A DNA stretch of 64,000 nucleotides from Pseudoruegeria sp. SHC-113 (GTDB taxonomy: Bacteria > Pseudomonadota > Alphaproteobacteria > Rhodobacterales > Rhodobacteraceae), in assembly GCF_025376885.1 (NCBI RefSeq), contig NZ_JAHUBR010000001.1:2963563-3027562 (forward strand). The letters run 5' to 3'. Position numbers and translations under genes: made by a program. The notes beneath the pieces are model-generated. The model saw only the letters and a list, made by a program, of their open reading frames with translations. It did not search any database and was not told the origin of the DNA. Below are positions 37,094 through 44,981 of this stretch, one piece after another. Within the stretch, counting starts at the first letter, position 1. The number at the start of each line of letters is the position of its first letter.

Positions 37094-39346
37094 ATGTCGG
37101 AAAGCACAGAGAGCGAAAGCCGCAAACTGCTGGGGCGCCTTCGGGATGCCCTTGCGGAAGACAGCGCCGGTCAGGCGCGGCTGGACAGGATCACCCACCT
37201 GATCGCAGATTCCATGCAGACGGAGGTGTGCTCTGTCTACCTGTTCCGCGATGCCGAAACGCTTGAGCTTTGCGCCACCGAAGGGCTGAACGCCGAGGCC
37301 GTGCACAAGACGCGGATGCGCCTTGGCGAGGGCCTCGTGGGGCGCGTCGGCAAGTTTTCCCGCGTCGTCAACACCGCCAATGCCCCCGCCGAACCGGGGT
37401 TTCGCTTCATGCCGGAAACCGGGGAGGAGATTTACTCCTCCTTCCTCGGCGTGCCGATCCAGCGCGTGGGCGAGAAGCTGGGCGTTCTGGTGGTGCAGTC
37501 CAAGCAAGCGCGCCAATACTCCGAAGATGAAGTCTACGCGCTAGAGGTCGTGGCCATGGTGCTGGCCGAAATGGCCGAGCTGGGCGCTTTTGTTGGCGAA
37601 GGCGAAGCGCTTTCCCGGCTGCACACCCATCCCGTCATGCTCAAGGGCACCGTGGGGCAAGAAGGCACCGCCGAGGGGCGCGTGTATCTGCACGAGCCGC
37701 GCGTCGTTGTCACCAACCCCATCGCCGATGATCCCCATGCCGAACTGCGCCGCCTGAACGAAGCCGTGGAGCAGTTGCGCGTCTCAGTGGACGAGCTGCT
37801 CTCCAATGCTGGCACGGGCGACAAAGAACAGCTTCAGGTTTTGGAAACCTACCGGATGTTTGCCAATTCGCGCGGCTGGCGCCGCCGGATGGAGGAAGAC
37901 ATCGCCCGCGGTCTTTCCGCCGAAGCCGCGGTGGAGAAAGAACAATCCGCCGCGCGTGCGCGACTGGAACAAAGCCCCGACGCCTACCTGCGCGACCGGC
38001 TCCATGATCTGGACGATCTCTCCAACCGCCTGCTGCGCATCCTGACCGGTCAGGGCAAGGACACCGGTGCCGAGATCCCCGACAACCCGGTTCTGGTGGC
38101 CCGCAACATCGGCCCGGCAGAGCTTCTGGATTACGGCCGCAAGCTCAAGGGCATCGTGCTGGAAGAGGGCTCGGTCGGCTCCCATGCCGCCATCGTCGCC
38201 CGCGCGCTGGCGATTCCGCTGGTGATCCACGCCGAACGCATCACGACAGATGCGCTCAACGGCGATCATATCCTCGTGGACGGCGAGCGCGGCGTGGTGC
38301 ACCTGCGCCCCGAAGACAGTGTGACGAGCGCTTTCCGCGACAAGATCGCGATGCAGACGCAGGCGCAGGAGCGCTATTCCTCGATCCGGGATCTGCCCGC
38401 CACGTCCAAATGCGGAACGACCGTTCAGTTGATGATGAACGCCGGGCTGATGGCCGACCTGCCCTCGCTCGTGGGCTCTGGCGCAGAAGGCGTGGGCCTG
38501 TTCCGCACAGAGCTGCAGTTCCTGATCCGCAACAGCATGCCCCGCCGGGCCGAGCTGGCCGCGATCTATGCGCGCGTGATGGAAGCCGCTCAAGGCAAGC
38601 GCGTGGTCTTCCGCACGCTGGATATCGGCTCTGACAAGGTTCTGCCCTACATGAAGCCGCAGGACGAGCCGAACCCGGCGCTCGGCTGGCGTGCGATCCG
38701 CGTTGGGCTTGATAAGCCGGGCGTCATGCGGATGCAGTTGCAGGCGCTGATCCGCGCCGCCAATGGCCGCCCGCTGTCGATCATGTTCCCCTTCGTCGCC
38801 CAGTTCGACGAATACCGTGAGGCGCGTGCCTTCGTGGAAGGCGAATTGCACCGCGAAGCCCGCCTTGGCCACCCGCTGCCCGAGAAGATCGAGATTGGCG
38901 CGATGCTGGAAACGCCCTCGCTCGCCTATGCGCCGCGCCAGTTCTTCGAGATGACGGATTTCATCTCGATCGGCGGCAATGACCTGAAGCAGTTCTTCTT
39001 CGCCGCCGACCGTGAAAACGAGCGCGTGCGCCGCCGCTATGACACGCTCAACGTCAGCTACCTGAGCTTCATCGAGCAGATCGTGAACCGCTGCAACGAG
39101 ACCGGCACGCCGGTTTCCTTCTGTGGCGAGGATGCGGGCAAGCCGGTTGAAGCGGTCTGTTTTGCCGCCATGGGCCTGCGCCAGCTGTCGATGCGCCCGG
39201 CCTCCATCGGCCCGGTCAAGAACCTGCTGCGTCGGGTGGATCTTGCGGAAGCCAAGGCCGTGATCGACGAAGCCCGCACCTCCGGCGTGCAATCGGTGCG
39301 CAAATCGGTTCTGGAATGGCTGCAAACGCAGGACGTGATCGCCTGA
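37094..39346 (+). CDS. ptsP: Nitrogen-PTS enzyme I (phosphoenolpyruvate-protein phosphotransferase)
   Basis: EI-Ntr of 750 residues takes phosphate from PEP and passes it to NPr and then EIIA-Ntr, a regulatory chain rather than a sugar uptake system. An N-terminal GAF domain (about 20-165) is followed by the enzyme I domains; the phosphorylated histidine is His364 (GSHAAIVARA). The PEP-binding barrel carries GVGLFRTELQF and the C-terminal FCGEDAGK. GAF domains of this protein sense glutamine or 2-oxoglutarate in other alphaproteobacteria. Its partners are not in the window. Confidence 0.95.
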   Translation: MSESTESESRKLLGRLRDALAEDSAGQARLDRITHLIADSMQTEVCSVYLFRDAETLELCATEGLNAEAVHKTRMRLGEGLVGRVGKFSRVVNTANAPAEPGFRFMPETGEEIYSSFLGVPIQRVGEKLGVLVVQSKQARQYSEDEVYALEVVAMVLAEMAELGAFVGEGEALSRLHTHPVMLKGTVGQEGTAEGRVYLHEPRVVVTNPIADDPHAELRRLNEAVEQLRVSVDELLSNAGTGDKEQLQVLETYRMFANSRGWRRRMEEDIARGLSAEAAVEKEQSAARARLEQSPDAYLRDRLHDLDDLSNRLLRILTGQGKDTGAEIPDNPVLVARNIGPAELLDYGRKLKGIVLEEGSVGSHAAIVARALAIPLVIHAERITTDALNGDHILVDGERGVVHLRPEDSVTSAFRDKIAMQTQAQERYSSIRDLPATSKCGTTVQLMMNAGLMADLPSLVGSGAEGVGLFRTELQFLIRNSMPRRAELAAIYARVMEAAQGKRVVFRTLDIGSDKVLPYMKPQDEPNPALGWRAIRVGLDKPGVMRMQLQALIRAANGRPLSIMFPFVAQFDEYREARAFVEGELHREARLGHPLPEKIEIGAMLETPSLAYAPRQFFEMTDFISIGGNDLKQFFFAADRENERVRRRYDTLNVSYLSFIEQIVNRCNETGTPVSFCGEDAGKPVEAVCFAAMGLRQLSMRPASIGPVKNLLRRVDLAEAKAVIDEARTSGVQSVRKSVLEWLQTQDVIA

Positions 39347-39359
39347 TTGCCTTGCCTGC

Positions 39360-39854
39360 CTAGGGCTGCGTGATCTTCGTCACATCGCCGCCAACGCCTG
39401 CCCATGCGCCGGGCACCAGTTCCAGCCCCAGCACGCGGTCCGGGTTCGTGGGCGGCGGCATATGCACATCCGCAAGGCGCTCAAAGCCAAAACGGCTGTA
39501 ATAGGGGTAATCCCCCACCAACAGGATGCGGCCCCAACCGTATTTCGCGGCGTTGGCGAGGCTTTCATACATCAGCAAGCCGCCCAGCCCCTCTCCCTGC
39601 CGGGTGGGGTGCACGGCGACGGGGCCCAGCAAAAGCGCCTCATCCGCGCCCACGTTCACCGGCCAATAGCGGATCGCACCGGCCATGATGCCATCGACAT
39701 CGCGCGCCACCATGCACAGCCGGGCCACCGGCGGCACGCCATCGCGCAGACGGTAGGAGGAAAGCGCCTCACGGCCCGGAGCAAAACAGGTATCGTAGAG
39801 GGCTTCCACCTCCCACCAATCGTCTTTTGTTTCGCAGGTCAGCCTGTATGACAC
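39360..39854 (-). CDS. GNAT family N-acetyltransferase
   Basis: This protein of 164 residues has the acetyl-CoA-binding segment LGPVAVHPTRQGEGLGGLLM (about residues 76-95) and the GDYPYYSRFGF segment typical of the YhbS-like subgroup. A GTG at 39852-39854 is taken as start, with GAGG upstream; longer frames would run through the divergent flavin-reductase gene. The substrate is unknown. It converges with ptsP at 13 nt distance. Confidence 0.85.
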   Translation of the reverse strand: MSYRLTCETKDDWWEVEALYDTCFAPGREALSSYRLRDGVPPVARLCMVARDVDGIMAGAIRYWPVNVGADEALLLGPVAVHPTRQGEGLGGLLMYESLANAAKYGWGRILLVGDYPYYSRFGFERLADVHMPPPTNPDRVLGLELVPGAWAGVGGDVTKITQP

Positions 39855-39929
39855 GTCTTTTTTATCCTCACGGGGTGGAAACGGCCCTAACACGGCGCTA
39901 CCCCTTGGGCAAACCATTAGGAAGCCTAG

Positions 39930-40538
39930 ATGTTCTATCGCCCGCATGAAGGCCACGGCCTGCCGCACAACCCGTTCAACGCCATCGTTACCCCACGCCC
40001 GATCGGCTGGATCTCCAGCAGGGGTGCAGATGGCAGCGACAACCTCGCCCCCTATTCCTTCTTCAACGCCATCGCCTACACGCCGCCGCAGGTGATGTTT
40101 GCCTCCACCTCCGACAAGCCCGACCGCCCGCGCGGCAAGGACAGCCTCGGAAATATCGAGGAAACCGGCGTCTTCTGCGTCAACATCGTGGAGTTCTCGG
40201 CCTTTCAGGCCATGAGCGATACCTCCGGCGCCTATGAGCGTGAGGTGGATGAATTCGCCCGCGTCGGCATCGAGAAGGCCCAGTGCCGCGAGATCGACTG
40301 CCCCATGGTCGCTGGCGCACCGGCCGCACTGGAATGCCGCCTCGTGGAGGTGGTGAAGCTGCGCGGCCCCTCCAACTACATGGCCATCGGCGAGGTGGTG
40401 GGCGTGCACATGCGCGACGATTGCCTGAAGGACGGCGCTTTCGACATCACCACCTTCCAGCCGCTGGCCCGCCTCGGCTACCGCGATTACACCCGCGTGG
40501 CGGAAGTCTTTACCCTGAAACGCCCGGACGACGCCTGA
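39930..40538 (+). CDS. Flavin reductase family protein (DIM6/NTAB)
   Basis: This FMN-binding split-barrel protein of 202 residues shows the RPIGWISSRGADG segment (about 20-32) and the ASTSDKPDRPRGKDS segment that contacts flavin phosphate. Family members reduce flavin for partner monooxygenases or act as flavin-dependent oxidoreductases. No monooxygenase lies nearby. It precedes mtnP by 20 nt and is probably in the same transcript. Confidence 0.88.
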   Translation: MFYRPHEGHGLPHNPFNAIVTPRPIGWISSRGADGSDNLAPYSFFNAIAYTPPQVMFASTSDKPDRPRGKDSLGNIEETGVFCVNIVEFSAFQAMSDTSGAYEREVDEFARVGIEKAQCREIDCPMVAGAPAALECRLVEVVKLRGPSNYMAIGEVVGVHMRDDCLKDGAFDITTFQPLARLGYRDYTRVAEVFTLKRPDDA

Positions 40539-40558
40539 GCGCGGCAAAGGAGAGCAAA

Positions 40559-41434
40559 ATGACAGACACCATGATCGGCGTGATCGGCGGCTCCGGCCTC
40601 TACGAGATCGACGGGCTCGAAAACGCCACATGGCAGGCGGTGGAAAGCCCCTGGGGCGCGCCGTCCGACGAGATCCTCACCGGCACGCTGGACGGTGTAA
40701 AGATGGCCTTCCTGCCCCGCCACGGGCGCGGCCATGTGCATTCGCCCAGCACGGTGCCTTACCGGGCCAATGTCGACGCGCTCAAGCGGCTCGGCGTGAC
40801 GGATGTGATCAGCGTCTCGGCCTGCGGCTCTTTCCGCGAGCATATGGCGCCGGGCGATTTCGTGATCGTGGACCAGTTCATCGACCGCACCTTCGCGCGC
40901 GAGAAAAGCTTCTTCGGCACTGGCTGCGTGGCCCATGTGAGCGTCGCGCACCCGACCTGTCCGCGCCTTGGCGATGCCTGCGAGGGGGCCGCCAAAGCCT
41001 CCGGCATCACCGTCCACCGGGGCGGCACCTATCTGGCGATGGAAGGCCCGCAGTTCTCCACGCTGGCCGAGAGCAAGATGTACCGCGAAAGCTGGGGCTG
41101 TGACGTGATCGGCATGACGAACATGCCCGAGGCCAAGCTCGCCCGCGAAGCCGAGCTCTGCTACGCCTCCGTCGCCATGATCACCGACTATGACAGCTGG
41201 CACCCCGACCACGGCGAAGTGGATGTGAGCGAGATCATCAAGACGCTGATGGGCAACGCCGACAAGGCCCGCAGCCTCGTGGCCCGCCTGCCCGCCCTTC
41301 TGGGCGCAGAGCGCGCCGATTGCCCGCACGGCTGTGACAAAGCGCTGGAGTTCGCCATTCTCACCGCGCCCGAAAAACGCGATCCGGCCCTGATGGCCAA
41401 GCTTGACGCCGTGGCCGGACGGCTGCTTGGGTAA
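40559..41434 (+). CDS. mtnP: S-methyl-5'-thioadenosine phosphorylase
   Basis: MtnP splits methylthioadenosine, a by-product of polyamine and homoserine lactone synthesis, to adenine and methylthioribose-1-phosphate. The protein of 291 residues has IGVIGGSGLYEI at 6-17, the phosphate-binding LPRHGRGH, and MEGPQFST with the downstream MTNMPEA. AAAGGAG lies before the ATG. Adenine released here can be salvaged by the apt product encoded 1.6 kb away. Confidence 0.93.
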   Translation: MTDTMIGVIGGSGLYEIDGLENATWQAVESPWGAPSDEILTGTLDGVKMAFLPRHGRGHVHSPSTVPYRANVDALKRLGVTDVISVSACGSFREHMAPGDFVIVDQFIDRTFAREKSFFGTGCVAHVSVAHPTCPRLGDACEGAAKASGITVHRGGTYLAMEGPQFSTLAESKMYRESWGCDVIGMTNMPEAKLAREAELCYASVAMITDYDSWHPDHGEVDVSEIIKTLMGNADKARSLVARLPALLGAERADCPHGCDKALEFAILTAPEKRDPALMAKLDAVAGRLLG

Positions 41435-41455
41435 GGCAAACAGAAAGCTAAAGCT

Positions 41456-42079
41456 ATGTCCTTCGAACTCTGGCTCGCCTTTGTCGCCGCCTCCACGGCG
41501 CTGCTGCTCATCCCCGGCCCTACCGTTCTGCTGGTGCTGAGCTACGCTCTGTCGAAGGGGCGTTCGGTGGCGGTGGCTTCGGCGGCCGGTGTGGCGACAG
41601 GCGATTTCATCGCCATGACACTCTCGCTGGCAGGGCTCGGCGCGCTGGTGGCCACCTCGGCCACGCTGTTTACGGTGCTGAAATGGGTCGGCGCGGCCTA
41701 TCTGGTGTGGCTCGGGATCAAGCTGATCCGCTCCGCGCCCACCGAAGGCCTCGCAGTGCCACAGGCCGATGTGACGGCGCGCGGCGTCTTTGCCCATAAC
41801 GCGGTGGTGACGGCACTGAATCCGAAATCCATTGCCTTCTTCATCGCCTTCGTGCCGCAGTTCGTGCGGACAGAAGCGCCGCTGCTGCCGCAGTTCGCCG
41901 TGCTCGTGGCCACTTTCGTGACATTGGCCACGCTGAACGCGCTGGCCTACGCGCTGGCCGCCGACCGCCTGCGCCGCGTCATCGCGCGCCCGGCGATCCT
42001 CACATGGATCACACGCGGCGGCGGGGCCGTGCTGATCGGCATGGGCGTGCTGACCGCCAGCCTGAGGCGGGCGGCATGA
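41456..42079 (+). CDS. LysE family translocator
   Basis: This inner-membrane exporter of 207 residues belongs to the LysE/RhtB family, which expels amino acids or their derivatives such as homoserine and homoserine lactone. About six hydrophobic helices are visible, with the family motif LLIPGPTVLLVLSYALSKGR at residues 15-34. It lies 21 nt after mtnP. It ends 3 nt from the end of the convergent unknown gene. Confidence 0.9.
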   Translation: MSFELWLAFVAASTALLLIPGPTVLLVLSYALSKGRSVAVASAAGVATGDFIAMTLSLAGLGALVATSATLFTVLKWVGAAYLVWLGIKLIRSAPTEGLAVPQADVTARGVFAHNAVVTALNPKSIAFFIAFVPQFVRTEAPLLPQFAVLVATFVTLATLNALAYALAADRLRRVIARPAILTWITRGGGAVLIGMGVLTASLRRAA

Positions 42080-42082
42080 GCC

Positions 42083-42757
42083 TCAGTTCACCCGTACCCA
42101 CTCCATACGAACCTTAAGCTTGGTCGCCCATCCGGGCTTCAGCAAAGTGTCAAGCTGGGCGAGCCTCTCGCAGGTGGCATCGCAGGCTTCCGGCTTCAGC
42201 GGCTCGGGCTTGAACACAACGATCCTCGGTTCGTTGTTCTTCTCCGGATCGCGCAGAACGGAATCCACGATGAACACGCTATAGGCACCATTCGCCAGCC
42301 GCTCTTCAATGGCTGGCAGGCAATCCTCACGGAACTTGCTGCGGAAACTCGCATCGAACTGCTGGCTCAGGATCCACTTCTTCTGGGCCCCTTCCGCCTT
42401 CAGGAAGGTCACGACGTTTTCTCCAAGCCAGCCCGACATGCTATCTACGGCATCGTTGAAGTTCTCGCCAACCGTGTTGCGGCTGATGAAGCCCAGCGTC
42501 TCCACGGACGTCTTCAGATCCGCGTTTTCCTTCACGCAGATCGGGGTGCGCTCGAACACGCGGCTTCTCAGGTGGAAGGCATAGGCATGGCCCGGTTTCG
42601 GCTCCACCACTTCCTGCGCGCTGACAAATTTCTTGAGGAAGAGGAAATCCCCCTCCCCGGTTTGCATCAGATGCGTCTTGCCGTAGGCAAAACTTGCTGC
42701 GACGCACAGCGCGCCACCCAGCAGCGCGTAGCGTTTCCAGTTGAATGTCTCTGGCAT
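42083..42757 (-). CDS. Membrane-anchored protein of unknown function
   Basis: I do not recognise this 224-residue protein. It has a short polar start, one hydrophobic anchor (about residues 11-27) and then a soluble domain that should face the periplasm. That domain has cysteines in TPIC, REDC and EACDATC. GGGAGG precedes the ATG at 42755-42757, which makes longer starts unlikely. It begins 11 nt after the tiny cysteine-rich secreted peptide gene and probably shares its promoter, so the two may work together. Confidence 0.75.
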   Translation of the reverse strand: MPETFNWKRYALLGGALCVAASFAYGKTHLMQTGEGDFLFLKKFVSAQEVVEPKPGHAYAFHLRSRVFERTPICVKENADLKTSVETLGFISRNTVGENFNDAVDSMSGWLGENVVTFLKAEGAQKKWILSQQFDASFRSKFREDCLPAIEERLANGAYSVFIVDSVLRDPEKNNEPRIVVFKPEPLKPEACDATCERLAQLDTLLKPGWATKLKVRMEWVRVN

Positions 42758-42768
42758 GCCACCCTCCC

Positions 42769-42885
42769 TCAATCCGGACAGCACACGGAGCCACCGCAAT
42801 TGTGGTACCCGGCCTCGCAAGCGATGGCAGGTCCGGTGGCAAGGGTTAGATGCGCCAAAAGCGCCAGTACAGTGAGCCTGAACAT
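42769..42885 (-). CDS. Tiny secreted cysteine-rich peptide (38 residues)
   Basis: The frame encodes a signal-peptide-like start (MFRLTVLALLAHLTLATG, cleavage likely after PAIA) and a mature part of only 16 residues, CEAGYHNCGGSVCCPD, with four cysteines. AAGGA lies 7 nt before the ATG, and an extended -10 promoter lies about 40 nt upstream. The stop is 11 nt before the next gene. A mature protein beginning with Cys could alternatively be lipid-modified, although AIA-C is a poor lipobox. I do not know a family; a disulfide-bonded or metal-binding peptide is plausible. Confidence 0.65.
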   Translation of the reverse strand: MFRLTVLALLAHLTLATGPAIACEAGYHNCGGSVCCPD

Positions 42886-42924
42886 GGGAACGTCCTTCTG
42901 AAATGATTGCCTTTAAATGCGAGC

Positions 42925-42933
42925 ATTATAGCA
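42925..42933 (-). promoter_or_regulatory. Extended -10 promoter upstream of the cysteine-rich peptide gene
   Basis: Read on the minus strand the sequence is TGCTATAAT, a perfect extended -10 element (TGn plus TATAAT). The expected start of transcription is near 42918, giving a leader of about 33 nt before the ATG at 42885. No good -35 box lies 17 nt upstream, which is usual for extended -10 promoters. Confidence 0.65.
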
Positions 42934-43087
42934 AAAACTCGCCCATACCGCGAATCTCGGTCGACAAGGCCAGCTAAGCGCCTGATCCCTCTGCCTTCCC
43001 CGATCCCTTGCGTTGCAAGCCCGCCCCTCACCCGCATAGGCTGCGCGAGCAACAGCGAATCGCCAGAAATAGGCAGGGACAAGCGCC

Positions 43088-43621
43088 ATGAAAAAAGACG
43101 TAAAAGACTACATCCGCACAATCGTGGACTTCCCCCACGAGGGGATCCTGTTCCGCGACGTGACAACGCTGTTCGCCGATCCGCGCGGCTTTCGCATGGC
43201 GATCGACCAGATGCTGCACCCCTATGCCGGGGAGCGGATCGACAAGGTTGTCGGGCTGGAGGCGCGCGGCTTTATCCTCGGCGGTGCCATCGCTCACCAG
43301 CTGTCGGTCGGCTTCGTGCCTGTGCGCAAGAAGGGCAAGCTGCCCGGCACCACCATCAGCGAGGAGTACACGCTGGAATACGGCGAAGCGATCGTGGAGA
43401 TCCACGATGACGCCCTGCAGCCGGGCGAGAAAGTGCTGATCGTAGATGATCTTCTGGCCACCGGCGGCACGGCGGAAGCCGGTATCAAGCTGGTGGAGCG
43501 GCTCGGGGCCGAAATCATCGGCTGCGCCTTCGTCATCGACCTGCCCGATCTGGGCGGCCGCGAGCGGCTGGAGGCAATGGGCATGGATGTCTACACGCTC
43601 TGCGCGTTCGAAGGGCTTTGA
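43088..43621 (+). CDS. apt: Adenine phosphoribosyltransferase
   Basis: Apt converts adenine and PRPP to AMP in purine salvage. The protein of 177 residues has the normal length, begins with [20 protein letters not shown], and carries the PRPP-binding loop [14 protein letters not shown] near residues 117-130. Together with mtnP at 40.6 kb it recycles adenine from methylthioadenosine. About 200 nt without a plus-strand gene precede it. Confidence 0.95.
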   Translation: MKKDVKDYIRTIVDFPHEGILFRDVTTLFADPRGFRMAIDQMLHPYAGERIDKVVGLEARGFILGGAIAHQLSVGFVPVRKKGKLPGTTISEEYTLEYGEAIVEIHDDALQPGEKVLIVDDLLATGGTAEAGIKLVERLGAEIIGCAFVIDLPDLGGRERLEAMGMDVYTLCAFEGL

Positions 43622-43677
43622 ATTCGCGCCTTAAGTCGCCATATGCTTGTCTATGAAGCGATTTACGGAGAAGCCCT

Positions 43678-44571
43678 TTGACCCCCGATGATGTGTTCAG
43701 CCTTCTGCCCGACGAAGGCCTGCCCCTGATCCTGCTCGCGATCTTCCTCGTGATCTGCATCGCCAAGGGCGTGAAGATCGTGCCGCAATCGGAAAAATAC
43801 GTGGTCGAACGCTTCGGCCGCCTGCGCTCCGTGCTGGGGCCGGGGATCAACTTCATCGTGCCCTTCCTCGACGTGGTGCGCCATAAGATCTCGATCCTCG
43901 AACGCCAGCTGCCCAACGCCACGCAGGACGCAATCACCGCCGACAACGTGCTGGTGCAGGTGGAAACCTCGGTCTTCTACCGCATCCTTGAGCCGGAAAA
44001 GACGGTCTACCGCATCCGCGACGTGGACGCCGCCATCGCCACCACGGTGGCCGGGATCGTGCGCTCCGGCATCGGGGAAATGGAACTCGATGAGGTGCAG
44101 TCCAACCGCCAGCAGCTGATCGCCTCGATCAAGCAGCAGGTGGAGGATGCGGTGGACAACTGGGGCATTGAAGTGACCCGCGCCGAGATCCTCGACGTGA
44201 ACCTCGATCAGGCCACGCGCGAAGCGATGCTGCAGCAGCTCAACGCCGAACGCGCCCGCCGCGCGCAGGTCACCGAGGCCGAGGGGCGCAAACGGGCGGT
44301 GGAATTGCAGGCCGACGCCGAGCTCTACGCCGCCGAACAAACCGCCAAGGCGCGCCGGATCTCCGCCGATGCCGAAGCCTATGCCACCGGCGTCGTGGCC
44401 GCCGCCATCCGCGACAACGGGCTTGAAGCCGCGCAATACCAGGTGGCGCTGAAACAGGTTGAAGCCCTCGTCGCACTCGGCAAAGGCGAAGGCAAACAAA
44501 CCGTCGTCGTGCCTGCAAACGCGATGGACGCTTTCGCCAATGCCTTCACCATGCTGAAAGGCAAAGGCTGA
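43678..44571 (+). CDS. SPFH/Band 7 domain protein (QmcA/stomatin-like)
   Basis: This 297-residue protein has an N-terminal membrane segment (about 12-28), then a prohibitin/SPFH domain starting VPQSEKYVVERFGRLRSVLG. A long charged, alanine-rich coiled coil follows (roughly 195-250). Such proteins form oligomeric scaffolds in membrane microdomains and modulate proteases. The start is TTG, with GGAG 7 nt upstream; no ATG fits. The stop overlaps the nfeD-like start (TGATG), the usual SPFH-NfeD pairing. Confidence 0.92.
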   Translation: MTPDDVFSLLPDEGLPLILLAIFLVICIAKGVKIVPQSEKYVVERFGRLRSVLGPGINFIVPFLDVVRHKISILERQLPNATQDAITADNVLVQVETSVFYRILEPEKTVYRIRDVDAAIATTVAGIVRSGIGEMELDEVQSNRQQLIASIKQQVEDAVDNWGIEVTRAEILDVNLDQATREAMLQQLNAERARRAQVTEAEGRKRAVELQADAELYAAEQTAKARRISADAEAYATGVVAAAIRDNGLEAAQYQVALKQVEALVALGKGEGKQTVVVPANAMDAFANAFTMLKGKG

Positions 44572-44855
44572 TGTGGGCGATCTGGTGGCTCTGGATCGCC
44601 GCCGGGCTGGTGCTGGCGATCCTTGAAGTGCTCATCCCGGGCTTCATCCTCTTGGGCTTCGCCATCGGCGCAGCCCTCGTGGGGCTGATCTTCCTGCTCC
44701 CCGGCGCCGCCAGCGCCACCTTGGCCGCCTCGCTTCCGCTCACACTCGTTGTCTTCGCCCTGCTCTCCGGCCTCGCCTGGGTCCTCCTGCGCCGGGCCTT
44801 CGGCACCCGCAAAGGGCAGATCAAAATCTGGGACCGCGACATCAACGAGGACTGA
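44571..44855 (+). CDS. NfeD family membrane protein (short form)
   Basis: This partner of the SPFH protein has 94 residues and two or three hydrophobic segments (about 5-25, 25-45 and 50-70). It has only a short tail, so the soluble OB-fold domain of typical NfeD proteins is reduced or missing. NfeD proteins act with SPFH scaffolds in membrane quality control. Its start overlaps the upstream stop. The gene is followed by copy B of the palindromic repeat. Confidence 0.88.
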   Translation: MWAIWWLWIAAGLVLAILEVLIPGFILLGFAIGAALVGLIFLLPGAASATLAASLPLTLVVFALLSGLAWVLLRRAFGTRKGQIKIWDRDINED

Positions 44856-44872
44856 TCCCCTTCCTCTCGCCT

Positions 44873-44971
44873 CAAATACCTCGGGGGTGCGGGGGCAGAG
44901 CCCCCGCCCCGGTCTGGCGCGAAGCGCCAGAGACTTCATGCCTCCGGCGGGGATATTTTCAGAACAAAGTG
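44873..44971. repeat. Palindromic intergenic repeat, copy B
   Basis: The core from CTCGGGGGTG to GGGGATAT closely matches copy A at 30215-30325, with the same two hairpins. Like copy A it lies between convergent genes, here nfeD and the GlcD-like oxidase gene. The right end reads GATATTTTCAGAACAAAGT. The matching position and orientation-neutral structure support a terminator role or a targeted insertion preference. Confidence 0.8.
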
Positions 44972-44981
44972 GGGCCCCAAC

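Noticed and set aside
39855..40631. N-terminal extension of the GNAT gene at 39360 to 423 codons
   Set aside because: It runs antisense through the flavin reductase gene and has no domain character. The GTG start with GAGG upstream fits the family length.
42903..42977. A 24-codon plus-strand frame starting ATGATTGCC
   Set aside because: No ribosome binding site and no signal-like or domain character; it lies in the promoter region of the minus-strand peptide gene.
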